Assembly (NCBI GenBank): GCA_002428965.1
Contig: DIYI01000001.1
Coordinates: 124,001 to 188,000, forward strand
Length of the DNA stretch: 64,000 bases
DNA from: Jejuia sp. UBA6058
GTDB taxonomy: Bacteria > Bacteroidota > Bacteroidia > Flavobacteriales > Flavobacteriaceae
Reading direction: 5' to 3'
This document shows, one piece after another, positions 25,889-34,987 of the stretch (its first letter is position 1; each line of letters starts with the position of its first letter). The notes beneath the pieces are model-generated. The model worked only from the letters and a program-made list of their open reading frames with translations, searched no databases and was not told where the DNA came from. The position numbers and the translations under genes are program-made.

Positions 25889-27652
25889 TTAAGACAAAAG
25901 TTGGTTTTCGTTATTCTCGCTTAGCTGTTTTAAATATAAATCTTTATAATAACCTTCTGTTTCAATTAAATTACTATGTGTTCCCGTTTGAACAATTTTA
26001 CCGCCATCTAAAACAATAATTTTATCAGCATTTTTAGCGGATGATACACGATGGCTAACTATAATTGTAGTTTTACCTCTAGAAATTTTAAAGAGGTTTT
26101 TCAATATTTTTTCTTCAGTTTCTGTATCTACAGCAGACAGACAATCGTCAAACAATAAAATTTGTGGAGATTTTATTATGGCACGTGCAATAGATACCCG
26201 TTGTTTTTGTCCTCCTGAAAGAGTAATGCCTCGTTCGCCCAAAACAGTATCATAACCCTTATTGAATTTAACAATGTTTTTGTGTACTTGCGCGTTTTTG
26301 GCGGCTGTAATCACATCATCATCTGTGGCATCTTCTTTACCAAATTTAATGTTATTTTTTATGCTATCAGAAAACAAGAACGCATCTTGCGGTACATAAC
26401 CAATATTTTCTCTCAAATCTGACAAGTTATGTTTATTAATAGCAATGTCATTTAAAAGAATTTTGCCATTGTCAATATCGTATAAACGTCCGATCAAATC
26501 TAGAATGGTGGACTTTCCCGACCCCGTTTTTCCTAAAATAGCCAGTGTTTCACCAGCCTTAATTTCAAAAGACACATCTTTTAATGCTTGAATATTAGTG
26601 TCATCATAGGTAAAGGATACCTTGTCAAAAACAATGTCGCCTGTAACTTCGGTATGCGTCTCTACCTCATTTTTAATTTCCGGCTCTATCTTTAAAAATT
26701 CGTTAATACGTTTTTGCGATGCTTCAGCTTGCTGCACTATAGAAGTAACCCAACCAACGGTTGCTACAGGCCATGTGAGCATATTAACGTAAATTAAAAA
26801 CTCTGCTATGGTACCTAAACTTTCTATTTCACCATTAATGTATTGCATACCGCCAATATAAATTACAAATAAGTTACTGGTGCCTATAAGTAAAATCATC
26901 ATTGGAAAAAATAAGGCTTGTACTTTAACTAGGTGTAGTTGTTTTTCTTTGCTAGTTGTGGAGAGCGCATCAAAGTCTAAAGAGGTTTTAGGTTCTATGC
27001 CATATGCTTTTATTACCGAAATTCCACTGAAAGACTCTTGAGTAAAGGTGGAAAGTTTAGATAAGTATTCTTGAACCACAGTACTACGTTTGTGTATTTC
27101 TTTACTCAATTTATATATTATCACGGAAAGAATAGGCAGTGGCACAACCGTGTAAAGGGTTAAGGTTGGCGCTTGCTTAAACATATAGAATAATACAATT
27201 ACAAAAAGTGTAACCGTATTTATACTATACATTATTGCAGGACCAGCATACATACGCACTCTTCCAACGTCTTCACTTATGCGGTTCATTAAATCTCCTG
27301 TTCTATTCTTCTTATAAAAGTTTAAGGAGAGCTTTTGATATTGTGCATAGATTTCATTTTTCAGATCGAACTCAATATATCTCGATACATTAATAATGGT
27401 TTGCCTCATTAAAAATGTAAATATTCCAGCAAGAATTGCGGCGCCTATAATATATAAAATGGCTTCAAGTAATTCAGTACGCATGCTTTGTTCATCCAAG
27501 CCAGCTTTGTTTTCTATAATTTCTATAATCCCTCTAATATATCTTGGTGTGAATAATAAAAATATACGTGCTACAATGGTAATAACCACACCAATTAATA
27601 GATGAGACTTATATTTTAAGAAATATTTATTGAGATGTTGAAGTTCTTTCAT
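25889..27652 (-). CDS. ABC exporter half-transporter (permease fused to ATPase)
   Basis: The 587-residue protein has six membrane spans in the first 310 residues and a C-terminal ATPase: Walker A LGKTGSGKST, Q-loop IGYVPQDAFLF, signature LSGGQKQRVSIARA, Walker B ILLFDDCLSAVD and H-loop IIVSHRVSS. It belongs to the MsbA/LmrA-like group (type IV exporters). The residue after the Walker B aspartate is Asp instead of the catalytic Glu (FDDCLS), a change seen in one partner of heterodimeric exporters and in many bacteroidete homologues. The substrate may be lipid or drug. It is transcribed alone from a -7 box at 27672-27679, divergent from nusB. Confidence 0.93.
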   Translation of the reverse strand: MKELQHLNKYFLKYKSHLLIGVVITIVARIFLLFTPRYIRGIIEIIENKAGLDEQSMRTELLEAILYIIGAAILAGIFTFLMRQTIINVSRYIEFDLKNEIYAQYQKLSLNFYKKNRTGDLMNRISEDVGRVRMYAGPAIMYSINTVTLFVIVLFYMFKQAPTLTLYTVVPLPILSVIIYKLSKEIHKRSTVVQEYLSKLSTFTQESFSGISVIKAYGIEPKTSLDFDALSTTSKEKQLHLVKVQALFFPMMILLIGTSNLFVIYIGGMQYINGEIESLGTIAEFLIYVNMLTWPVATVGWVTSIVQQAEASQKRINEFLKIEPEIKNEVETHTEVTGDIVFDKVSFTYDDTNIQALKDVSFEIKAGETLAILGKTGSGKSTILDLIGRLYDIDNGKILLNDIAINKHNLSDLRENIGYVPQDAFLFSDSIKNNIKFGKEDATDDDVITAAKNAQVHKNIVKFNKGYDTVLGERGITLSGGQKQRVSIARAIIKSPQILLFDDCLSAVDTETEEKILKNLFKISRGKTTIIVSHRVSSAKNADKIIVLDGGKIVQTGTHSNLIETEGYYKDLYLKQLSENNENQLLS

Positions 27653-27671
27653 TTAAACTAAAAATGAACAG

Positions 27672-27679
27672 CAAATATA
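27672..27679 (-). promoter_or_regulatory. -7 box TATATTTG of the ABC exporter gene
   Basis: The minus-strand match to TAnnTTTG ends 19 bases before the ATG at 27652. No clear -33 element was identified. Confidence 0.55.
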
Positions 27680-27791
27680 CGTCAATATAAAATAGAATAG
27701 AGAAAGTGTATAACTTGCGGATGTTAAATAATACCTAAAGAATTGAGCTTTATAAAAGATAAAATTACAACTGGTTTTAACAAAATAGTTT

Positions 27792-27799
27792 TATTTTTG
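27792..27799 (+). promoter_or_regulatory. -7 box TATTTTTG upstream of nusB
   Basis: This exact TAnnTTTG match lies about 53 bases before the nusB start and would drive the nusB-DUF1573-yajC block, divergent from the ABC exporter. Confidence 0.5.
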
Positions 27800-27852
27800 T
27801 CCCCGTAAAAAGTAGAACACATATTATAAAGTTTTAACTTAAGTTCTTTATC

Positions 27853-28800
27853 ATGATGCTAAACAGGAGACATATTCGCGTGAAAGTAATGCAAACGATT
27901 TATGCGTTTAAGGGCAGTGAAAGTGATGATTTAAAGAAGGACGAAAAGTTTCTCTTATTTAGTATGGAGAATATGCAGAATCTTTATCTGCTTATCCTGT
28001 CTCTGTTACTTGAAGTGAAAAAAAGGGCAGAACAAGACTTAGAAAAAAAGCAAAAAAAGCATTTAGCTACTTCAGAAGATAAAAACCCTAATCGAAAATT
28101 TGTTAATAATCTTGTATTTCAAAGTATAGATGGAAACGAGTCTTTGAAATCTGGTTTGGCGAATAATAAACATATTAATTGGGAACTGGACAGCGAATAT
28201 GTAGATATCATATTTAAAGCCATAGTGGCGAGTGATTTGTATAAAGATTACATGCAAACTCGAACTTCAGATTTTAAGGAAGATAAAGATTTCTTTATTG
28301 ATATGTTTAAAGAAATTGTGGCGCCAAACGATAAGCTTTACGAATATATTGAAGATAAAAATTTAACGTGGCTCGATGACTTGCCAACGGTAAATACTAC
28401 TATTTTAAAGTTGCTAAGGAAGCTTAAAGTAAATACCTCTGACACTCATTTTCAGCCTAAGTTATATAAAGACTTTGACGACAAGCAATTTGCCATTGAT
28501 TTGTTCAAGAAAACGGTGCTAAATGTAAATAATATTAACTCCGAGATTTCACAAAAAACTAAAAATTGGGAAGCCGATAGAATTGCTAGTTTAGACTTTG
28601 TCCTTTTACAAATGGGAATATGTGAATTAAATCACTTTCCATCAATTCCCGTAAAAGTGACGATTAATGAGTATTTAGAAATTGCAAAAGAATACTCTAC
28701 ACCCAAGAGCAGTATTTTTATTAATGGTATTTTAGACAAGCTGGTAAAGGAATATAAAGCGGAAGGAAAACTTAATAAAATTGGTAGGGGTTTAATGTAG
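27853..28800 (+). CDS. nusB: Transcription antitermination factor NusB (long Bacteroidota form)
   Basis: NusB binds boxA RNA with NusE and prevents early termination in rRNA operons. The N-terminus MLNRRHIRVKVMQTIYAF is the conserved NusB start, and the C-terminal part (WEADRIASLDFVLLQMGICEL, then PVKVTINEYLEIAKEYS and FINGILDKLVKEY) completes the all-helical fold. At 315 residues it is about twice the E. coli length; the extra middle segment (about residues 45-215) is charged and helical, as usual for this phylum. A second ATG follows the first directly. It is followed by DUF1573 and yajC, an order often kept in Bacteroidota. Confidence 0.92.
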   Translation: MMLNRRHIRVKVMQTIYAFKGSESDDLKKDEKFLLFSMENMQNLYLLILSLLLEVKKRAEQDLEKKQKKHLATSEDKNPNRKFVNNLVFQSIDGNESLKSGLANNKHINWELDSEYVDIIFKAIVASDLYKDYMQTRTSDFKEDKDFFIDMFKEIVAPNDKLYEYIEDKNLTWLDDLPTVNTTILKLLRKLKVNTSDTHFQPKLYKDFDDKQFAIDLFKKTVLNVNNINSEISQKTKNWEADRIASLDFVLLQMGICELNHFPSIPVKVTINEYLEIAKEYSTPKSSIFINGILDKLVKEYKAEGKLNKIGRGLM

Positions 28801-28881
28801 TTTAATACCTGTTAAGAAGACCTTAAAAGTTTTTAAACCACTAAATAATTGCTATTTTTACACAAAATATTAAAACGCTAA

Positions 28882-29358
28882 ATGATGAAAAAAATAATAT
28901 TAGGAATAAGCACATTATGCTTAGTTGCTTTTACTAGCTGTAAGGAGGATGCCACAAAAAAAATAAGTGAAGCTAATGTTGCAGCTGCAGCTGAGAGAGA
29001 TGCGGTTTCATCTAAATTTCCTGTACTTGAATTTGACAAGAAAGAGCACGATTTTGGTGAGATTGAAGCTAAAACTCAAGTTGAGACGGTTTTTAAGTAC
29101 AAGAATACGGGAGATGCCCCATTGGTAATTACAGATATAAAAAGTACTTGCGGTTGTACGGTTCCTAAAGATTGGAGTAGAGCTCCATTAGCTCCAGGAG
29201 GAGAAGGACAGTTTACAGTAAAGTTTAATGGTAGCGGGTCTAATAAAGTTACAAAAACAATCAATATTACAGCTAATACAGAATCAGGAAGGGAAAGCGT
29301 AAGAATTACTGCTTTCGTAAAGCCAGACCCTAATAAAGCAAAACCTGTTCAAAGCTAA
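28882..29358 (+). CDS. DUF1573 lipoprotein
   Basis: The 158-residue protein has a lipoprotein signal peptide ending FTSCKED. The Cys-Lys-Glu-Asp start fits the K-(D/E)2 surface-export signal known for Bacteroidota lipoproteins, so it may face outwards. The rest is one DUF1573 domain, an Ig-like/ASH-type beta sandwich: FDKKEHDFGEI, FKYKNTGDAPLVI, KSTCGCTVP with the CGC pair typical of the family, and TKTINITANTESG. Its function is unknown. It sits between nusB and yajC with 81 and 10 bases of spacing. Confidence 0.9.
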   Translation: MMKKIILGISTLCLVAFTSCKEDATKKISEANVAAAAERDAVSSKFPVLEFDKKEHDFGEIEAKTQVETVFKYKNTGDAPLVITDIKSTCGCTVPKDWSRAPLAPGGEGQFTVKFNGSGSNKVTKTINITANTESGRESVRITAFVKPDPNKAKPVQS

Positions 29359-29368
29359 ATAATAAATT

Positions 29369-29668
29369 ATGGGAGAAGGAGGATTTGGCAGTTTGTTGCC
29401 ATTTGTTTTAATGTTTGTAGTAATATATTTCTTTATGATTGCGCCACAGATGAAACGTGCAAAAAAGGAAAAGAAATTTGCGGCAGAATTAAAAAAAGGA
29501 GACAGAATTGTTACAAAAAGTGGATTGCATGGTAAGGTAGCAGAACTTAATGACAAAGATAATAGTTGTGTAATTGAAACTTTAGCTGGAAAGTTGAAGT
29601 TCGATCGATCTGCAATTTCGATGGAGATGAGTAATAAATTAAATGCTCCTGTAACGGCAAAAAAATAA
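29369..29668 (+). CDS. yajC: Preprotein translocase subunit YajC
   Basis: YajC is the small partner of SecDF in the inner membrane. The 99-residue protein has one N-terminal span (LLPFVLMFVVIYFFMIAPQ) followed by MKRAKKEKKFAAELKKGDRI and VTKSGLHGKVAELND, the standard YajC motif. It starts ten bases after the DUF1573 stop and is followed by a good terminator, so it closes the nusB operon. No SecDF gene is adjacent. Confidence 0.93.
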   Translation: MGEGGFGSLLPFVLMFVVIYFFMIAPQMKRAKKEKKFAAELKKGDRIVTKSGLHGKVAELNDKDNSCVIETLAGKLKFDRSAISMEMSNKLNAPVTAKK

Positions 29669-29686
29669 AGCAATCTAAATCATAAT

Positions 29687-29719
29687 AAAAAAGCTTTCTA
29701 CACACGGGAAGCTTTTTTG
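29687..29719. terminator. Terminator between yajC and the YdeI-like gene
   Basis: AAAAAAGCTT pairs with AAGCTTTTTT around a 12-base loop, followed by G and more T. It works for yajC and, by symmetry, for the convergent gene. Confidence 0.85.
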
Positions 29720-29729
29720 TTTGGTGGTG

Positions 29730-30329
29730 TTAGCAATTTTTGTATTTATCATTTAAACCAAGGCCATTAAGTATCATTGGAGTAATTTTTTCTAAGCGCC
29801 TCTCTTTGGTAACCACTCTTTTTGCTGTTGCTATGTAATCACAATATTCTCTCTGTTTATAGTTTGAAAGCAGTTCGAAAGCTTTTTTAAATTTAGAGTT
29901 TGAACTGAAAGCAGCGCTAAGTTCCGGTGGGATGATTGCTTCTTTTTTTTGTCTTTTAGGTTTTACTTCCTTTCCTAACTTTTGATTTTCAATGGCTTCA
30001 TGTACATATGAAAGTACTATATTTTTGTCTATATCTTCAAGGGATTGAAAACGCATTTGTCGCATTGCCTTAGTTTTTCCTTCTTGGGCATTGACAAGCA
30101 AGTTTTGCTCATCTCTTAAAAATACACCATTAAAAAACCAAATACCAAAGTGGTTTTTAAAAGCACCTAAACCTAATACATTTTTATTTTTTACAGTATA
30201 AACTGGAAAATTCCATTTTATAGTCTCTTCCAATTCAGTAGATAAAATTATAGTTCGTAAGAGTTCTAACTCTTGGTTATATTCAGAGCTCTCCCCAATA
30301 TATTCCTCTGCAGTATAAATTTTTTTCAT
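29730..30329 (-). CDS. YdeI/OmdA-family protein (DUF1801-like plus OmdA)
   Basis: The 199-residue protein shows ETIKWNFPVYTVKNKNVLGLG and FKNHFGIWFFNG from the DUF1801/YdhG-like fold, then a lysine-rich linker and the C-terminal IPPELSAAFSSNSKFKKAFE, written in part here, with SNYKQREYCDYIATAKR, the YdeI/OmdA 'bacteriocin-protection' segment. There is no signal peptide. The family has been linked to peptide or bacteriocin tolerance in other bacteria, but the mechanism is not known. It is transcribed alone and converges with yajC. Confidence 0.87.
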   Translation of the reverse strand: MKKIYTAEEYIGESSEYNQELELLRTIILSTELEETIKWNFPVYTVKNKNVLGLGAFKNHFGIWFFNGVFLRDEQNLLVNAQEGKTKAMRQMRFQSLEDIDKNIVLSYVHEAIENQKLGKEVKPKRQKKEAIIPPELSAAFSSNSKFKKAFELLSNYKQREYCDYIATAKRVVTKERRLEKITPMILNGLGLNDKYKNC

Positions 30330-30484
30330 ATTTTTTTTAATTCTTATAAAAATAAAAAATTCTAAATAGTGCTAACCAAATTGAATAACTTTATATGTCA
30401 AAGGCTTAAAATTCAGTGTGTTATTTTGTTAATAAACATCTTCTAATTAGATGAAACATTTCTAGTAAGTCTGCTTTAATTTTG

Positions 30485-30492
30485 TAAATTTG
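30485..30492 (+). promoter_or_regulatory. -7 box TAAATTTG of pyrG
   Basis: The exact TAnnTTTG match ends 20 bases before the pyrG ATG, leaving a short leader. In view of CTP-dependent control of pyrG in other phyla, the leader was inspected; no run of C or attenuator hairpin is seen. Confidence 0.6.
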
Positions 30493-30512
30493 CCTGCGTT
30501 TATAAGCGCAAC

Positions 30513-32129
30513 ATGACAACCAAAACAAAGTATATTTTCGTAACCGGAGGAGTTACATCTTCATTAGGAAAAGGTATAATTGCCGCATCTTTGGCAAAAT
30601 TATTACAAGCTCAAGGTTATAGAGTTACCATTCAAAAATTAGATCCTTATATTAATGTAGATCCGGGTACATTGAACCCCTATGAACATGGGGAATGTTA
30701 CGTAACTGATGATGGGGCCGAAACCGATTTAGATTTGGGTCATTACGAGCGCTTTTTAAATGTACCAACAAGTCAAGCTAATAATGTTACTACAGGACGC
30801 ATTTATCAAAGCGTTATTCAAAAGGAACGCGAGGGTAAATTTTTAGGTAAAACTGTTCAGGTGGTTCCTCATATTACTGATGAGATTAAGCGTCGTGTTC
30901 AAATGTTGGGAAAATCTGGCGATTATGATATAGTAATTACCGAGATAGGAGGAACTGTAGGTGATATTGAATCCCTTCCTTACATAGAAGCAGTAAGACA
31001 ATTGCGCTGGGACTTGGGTGAAAATAACGGTATTGTTATTCATTTAACGTTAGTACCATATTTGTCTGCGGCTGGGGAATTAAAAACTAAACCAACTCAG
31101 CATAGCGTTAAAACACTTATGGAAAGTGGGGTACAAGCGGATATTTTGGTATGTAGAACAGAGCATCAACTACCAAAAGATTTAAAAAGAAAATTAGCCC
31201 TTTTTTGTAATGTTACTGCCGATTCTGTTATTCAATCTATCGATGCTTCTACTATTTATGATGTGCCCAATTTAATGTTGAAAGAAGGTTTAGATAAAGT
31301 TGTTTTAAAGAAATTAGCTTTAGATAGTACCAAACCAGATTTACAGACTTGGAATAAGTTTGTTCACCGTCATAAAAACCCAAAGACCGAGGTTAGGATA
31401 GGATTAATAGGTAAATATGTAGAACTTCAGGATTCTTATAAATCAATTTTAGAATCGTTTATTCACGCTGGTGCTGCCAATGAGGTTAAAGTTAAAGTAG
31501 AATCTGTGCATTCAGAATATCTTAACGACGAAAATGCCGAATTAATGTTATCGCATTTAGATGGTGTTTTAGTAGCTCCAGGCTTTGGAGAACGAGGTAT
31601 TGAGGGTAAAATATCTGCGGTAAAATATGTGCGTGAAAATAGTATTCCGTTTTTAGGGATTTGTTTAGGTATGCAGATGGCGGTAATTGAGTTTGCCAGA
31701 AACGTACTAAATCTTAGCGGTGCTAATTCTACAGAAATGGACCCAGATACATTACATCCAGTAATAGATTTAATGGAAGAGCAGAAAACCATAACAAACA
31801 AAGGTGGTACTATGAGGTTAGGAGGATGGGATTGCGCTTTAATGCCTGGGAGTAAGGTGGATAAGATCTATAAAAATGAGAATATTCAGGAGCGTCACAG
31901 GCACAGATATGAGTTCAATAGTGATTACAGGTATCAAATAGAAAAAGGAGGGATGCAGGCAACGGGTTTAAACCCAAAAACCGATTTAGTGGAAATTGTT
32001 GAAATTTCAGAGCACCCGTGGTTTATTGGTGTGCAGTATCATCCAGAATACAAAAGTACTGTTGCTAACCCACATCCTTTATTTGTAGCATTTGTAAAAG
32101 CAGCTTTAAAACACAAAAATTCTAAATAA
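30513..32129 (+). CDS. pyrG: CTP synthase
   Basis: The enzyme aminates UTP to CTP with glutamine. The 538-residue protein starts with KYIFVTGGVTSSLGKGIIAA, the ATP-binding amidoligase P-loop, and continues with DPYINVDPGTLNPYEHGE. The C-terminal class I glutamine amidotransferase domain has FLGICLGMQMAVIEF with the catalytic cysteine, and WFIGVQYHPEY supplies the histidine and glutamate. Length and motifs are normal. It is followed by yidC after 84 bases, the usual order in flavobacteria. Confidence 0.97.
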   Translation: MTTKTKYIFVTGGVTSSLGKGIIAASLAKLLQAQGYRVTIQKLDPYINVDPGTLNPYEHGECYVTDDGAETDLDLGHYERFLNVPTSQANNVTTGRIYQSVIQKEREGKFLGKTVQVVPHITDEIKRRVQMLGKSGDYDIVITEIGGTVGDIESLPYIEAVRQLRWDLGENNGIVIHLTLVPYLSAAGELKTKPTQHSVKTLMESGVQADILVCRTEHQLPKDLKRKLALFCNVTADSVIQSIDASTIYDVPNLMLKEGLDKVVLKKLALDSTKPDLQTWNKFVHRHKNPKTEVRIGLIGKYVELQDSYKSILESFIHAGAANEVKVKVESVHSEYLNDENAELMLSHLDGVLVAPGFGERGIEGKISAVKYVRENSIPFLGICLGMQMAVIEFARNVLNLSGANSTEMDPDTLHPVIDLMEEQKTITNKGGTMRLGGWDCALMPGSKVDKIYKNENIQERHRHRYEFNSDYRYQIEKGGMQATGLNPKTDLVEIVEISEHPWFIGVQYHPEYKSTVANPHPLFVAFVKAALKHKNSK

Positions 32130-32213
32130 GTGCCATAGTGGCATTATGCTATACTTTGGATAACTTTTTGATAAACAGATATCCTAGCCTTTTAAAAGGA
32201 TCAAACTAAAATT

Positions 32214-34112
32214 ATGGAAGAAAAGAAGTTAGATATTAACTCGATTATAGGTTTCGTACTAATTTTTGGAATTTTAGCCTATATGCTCTGGCAAAACCAA
32301 CCAACACCAGAGGAGTTAGAAGCACAGGAAAAAGAAAAACAGGCTCAAGTTGAAGCAGAGCAAAAGGCTAAAATAGACAGCCAGACTTTAGTTACCACAC
32401 CAAAAGATTATAAACCAGCAGCAGATCTAGATTCTGTAGGTCTCATAGAATTCAAAAATAAGTACGGAATTTTAGCTTACTCTGAAACCCTTGCTACAGA
32501 TGAGCCCGAGGCAAAAGTTGAAACCGATGTGTTCGAATTAAAATTTAGCAACCGTGGTGGATATCTTTCAGAAGTTAAATTGAAAAACTTCGTAGATTAT
32601 GATTCGATCCCTATTTACATCGTTAAAGAGAATAATGCACTTTTCAATATTAATTTTGGCACCGTTGACAGTAGAATAATTGATACAAAAGACAGGTATT
32701 TTCAACCATTAGTTTCCAAAAATGGAGAAAACACGGTAGTCTCCATGAAATTCAAAATTAGTGAATCTGAGTTTTTAGAGTACCGTTATGAGCTTAAGCC
32801 AGATGACTACATGATTGATTTTAGTGTGCGATCGCAAGGTTTAAGTGGTGTAATTAACAGTTCCCAAAGTATTAGTTTAGATTGGAAATTAAAAGGGTAT
32901 CGTCACGCAAAAAGTATAAGCTATGAGAATAGATATACCGATATTCACTATGAATATGAAGGTGGTAAAGCAGATTATACTGGAGCAAGAGATGCCGAGG
33001 AAGAATTGGATGATGTAGCATGGATTGGTTATAAACAACACTTCTTCTCGTCTGTTTTGTTAACCGATGCACCTTTTAAGAAAGCAAAAATCACTACTGA
33101 AAATTTAGTTGAAGACGAAACCATAGATACAGTTTACACTAAAATGTTTACCTCTAAAATTGGTTTGGAGCTTAAAGGTGGAGAGTTTAACGAATCTATG
33201 GATTGGTATATTGGACCAAACGATTTTAAAATACTTAATAGTTACAATAGAAATTTAGATGAGATAGTGCCTTTTGGTTGGGGTATTTTTGGTTGGATAA
33301 ACCGTTATGTGTTTATGCCTCTATTTGCCTTTTTAGGTGGTTTTTTACCTTACGGAATTGCTATTGTGGTTATGACCATATTGGTGAAAATTCTATTATC
33401 ATTTGTTCAGTATAAGCAGTTCTTGTCTCAAGCAAAAATGAAAATTTTAAAGCCAGAGCTGGACGCCATACGAGAAAAACATAAAAACAATAAAATGAAA
33501 GCGCAACAGGAAACGATGGCGTTACAAACTAAGGCAGGCGCAAGTCCTTTAGCAGGATGTCTACCAGCTTTAATTCAATTGCCAGTGTTCTATGCACTTT
33601 TCCAATTTTTCCCTTCGGCTTTTGATTTAAGACAGAAGAGTTTCCTATGGGCAGAAGATTTATCTTCTTATGATACAATTGCCAATTTACCGTTTAATAT
33701 TCCATTTTACGGAAGTCATGTAAGTTTATTTCCAATATTGGCAGCAGTGGCCATTTTCTTTTACATGCAATTAACAACGGGTCAAAATGTGCAAGCACAA
33801 CCTCAGCAAGAAGGTATGCCAGATATGGGAAAAATGATGAAGTATATGATGTATTTTTCACCAATAATGATGCTATTCTTCTTTAACAACTATGCATCTG
33901 GTTTGAGTTTGTACTACTTTATTTCAAACCTGATTAGTATAGGGATTATTTTGGTGATAAAGAATTATATTCTTGATGAAGATAAGATACACGCTCAAAT
34001 TCAGGAAAATAAAAAGAAACCTAAAAAAGAAAGTAAGTTTCAGTCAAGAATGAAAAAGATGATGGAGCAAGCAGAACAGCAAAGACAAGCGCAACAAAAA
34101 CGTAAAAAATAA
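32214..34112 (+). CDS. yidC: Membrane protein insertase YidC
   Basis: YidC inserts and folds inner-membrane proteins with or without SecYEG. The 632-residue protein has an N-terminal span (IIGFVLIFGILAYMLWQNQP), a large periplasmic beta-super-sandwich domain (about 75-350) and a C-terminal insertase core with five spans: WGIFGWINRYVFMPLFAFLGG, VKILLSFVQYKQFLSQAKM and ASPLAGCLPALIQLPVFYAL, here given as fragments. The tail is rich in lysine and glutamine, as usual for binding the ribosome. It lies downstream of pyrG and is closed by a strong terminator. Confidence 0.96.
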   Translation: MEEKKLDINSIIGFVLIFGILAYMLWQNQPTPEELEAQEKEKQAQVEAEQKAKIDSQTLVTTPKDYKPAADLDSVGLIEFKNKYGILAYSETLATDEPEAKVETDVFELKFSNRGGYLSEVKLKNFVDYDSIPIYIVKENNALFNINFGTVDSRIIDTKDRYFQPLVSKNGENTVVSMKFKISESEFLEYRYELKPDDYMIDFSVRSQGLSGVINSSQSISLDWKLKGYRHAKSISYENRYTDIHYEYEGGKADYTGARDAEEELDDVAWIGYKQHFFSSVLLTDAPFKKAKITTENLVEDETIDTVYTKMFTSKIGLELKGGEFNESMDWYIGPNDFKILNSYNRNLDEIVPFGWGIFGWINRYVFMPLFAFLGGFLPYGIAIVVMTILVKILLSFVQYKQFLSQAKMKILKPELDAIREKHKNNKMKAQQETMALQTKAGASPLAGCLPALIQLPVFYALFQFFPSAFDLRQKSFLWAEDLSSYDTIANLPFNIPFYGSHVSLFPILAAVAIFFYMQLTTGQNVQAQPQQEGMPDMGKMMKYMMYFSPIMMLFFFNNYASGLSLYYFISNLISIGIILVIKNYILDEDKIHAQIQENKKKPKKESKFQSRMKKMMEQAEQQRQAQQKRKK

Positions 34113-34115
34113 GAT

Positions 34116-34145
34116 AAGCTGCTCTGTAAAGAGCAGCTTTTTTGT
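34116..34145 (+). terminator. Rho-independent terminator after yidC
   Basis: AAGCTGCTCT pairs with AGAGCAGCTT around GTAA, followed by TTTTTTG. The stem is perfect. Confidence 0.9.
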
Positions 34146-34205
34146 TTATACCAAAACGTTATATATCGCGTTTACATTTTATTCACATTAAATATTATTT
34201 TAAAA

Positions 34206-34877
34206 ATGAAAGGTTTACTCCTAAGTGTTTTGTTTTTATTGTTTTCAAATCAAGCTATTGCACAAACTTTTAATCAGTTTAATGAAAACGGTAAACGGCA
34301 TGGTGTATGGAAAAAGTATTTTGAAGGTACCAAGGTTTTGCGTTACGAAGGAGCGTTTAGCAATGGTAAGGAAATAGGTTTATTTAAGTTCTATAAAAAC
34401 ATTAAGGGAAAGGCTGTTTTAAGTGCAACCAGACAGTTTAATGATAGTACTAATATTGCAAAGGTTACTTTTTTTACTTCGGCAGGTGGGGTGATAAGCG
34501 AGGGCAGTATGAGAGGAAGGGTTTATGTGGGCAGCTGGAGGTATTATCAAAAAAACTCTGATAAGTTACTTACTATTGAATATTACAATAGTAACGGGCA
34601 ATTGGATGGTGAACGTATTGTTTACTATGATAATGGGGAAATCGCGGAAAAGACATTTTATGAAAACGGTAAGTTACACGGAAAGGCACTTAATTACTCT
34701 CTTAAAGGGGTATTGTTAAAGTTCTTGCTTTATCACAATGGCGAGTTACATGGAGAGGCTAAATTTTACAACCCTAAAGGAGAACTTATAGTTAAGGGTA
34801 TTTATAAAGATGGTAAAAAACATGGGGTTTGGTCCTACTTTGAAAATAGTAAGCTAGTTAATACCAAAACTTTTTAA
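34206..34877 (+). CDS. Secreted MORN/YwqK-type repeat protein
   Basis: The 223-residue protein has a signal peptide (LLLSVLFLLFSNQAIAQ) and then about eight copies of a 20-24 residue MORN-like repeat of the form Y.NG...G....Y.NGK: FNENGKRHGVWKKYFEG, YNSNGQLDGERIVYYDNGE, FYENGKLHGKALNY, YHNGELHGEAKFYN and YKDGKKHGVWSYF. Such YwqK-type proteins are very common in flavobacteria, where they are exported to the envelope and have no settled function; the name 'toxin-antitoxin antitoxin' often attached to them is not supported here because no toxin partner is adjacent. It is monocistronic with its own terminator. Confidence 0.85.
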   Translation: MKGLLLSVLFLLFSNQAIAQTFNQFNENGKRHGVWKKYFEGTKVLRYEGAFSNGKEIGLFKFYKNIKGKAVLSATRQFNDSTNIAKVTFFTSAGGVISEGSMRGRVYVGSWRYYQKNSDKLLTIEYYNSNGQLDGERIVYYDNGEIAEKTFYENGKLHGKALNYSLKGVLLKFLLYHNGELHGEAKFYNPKGELIVKGIYKDGKKHGVWSYFENSKLVNTKTF

Positions 34878-34880
34878 ACT

Positions 34881-34915
34881 AAAAAAGCTCCTTAAATACT
34901 TAAGGAGCCTTTTTC
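34881..34915. terminator. Terminator after the MORN-type gene
   Basis: GCTCCTTAA pairs with TTAAGGAGC, preceded by an A-run and followed by CTTTTT, so it can work both ways. It is related in sequence to the fasciclin terminator at 35265 (both have GCTCCTT/AAGGAGC). Confidence 0.88.
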
Positions 34916-34987
34916 ATAGACAATTTTTACTAACTATAAACTTTAAAACTTGTCTAATCTAAACAAACCAAACTAAATTCTTATTTC

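Noticed and set aside
34206..34877. Toxin-antitoxin antitoxin (name often given to YwqK-type proteins)
   Set aside because: No toxin gene is adjacent and the protein is secreted; MORN-type repeat protein is a better description.
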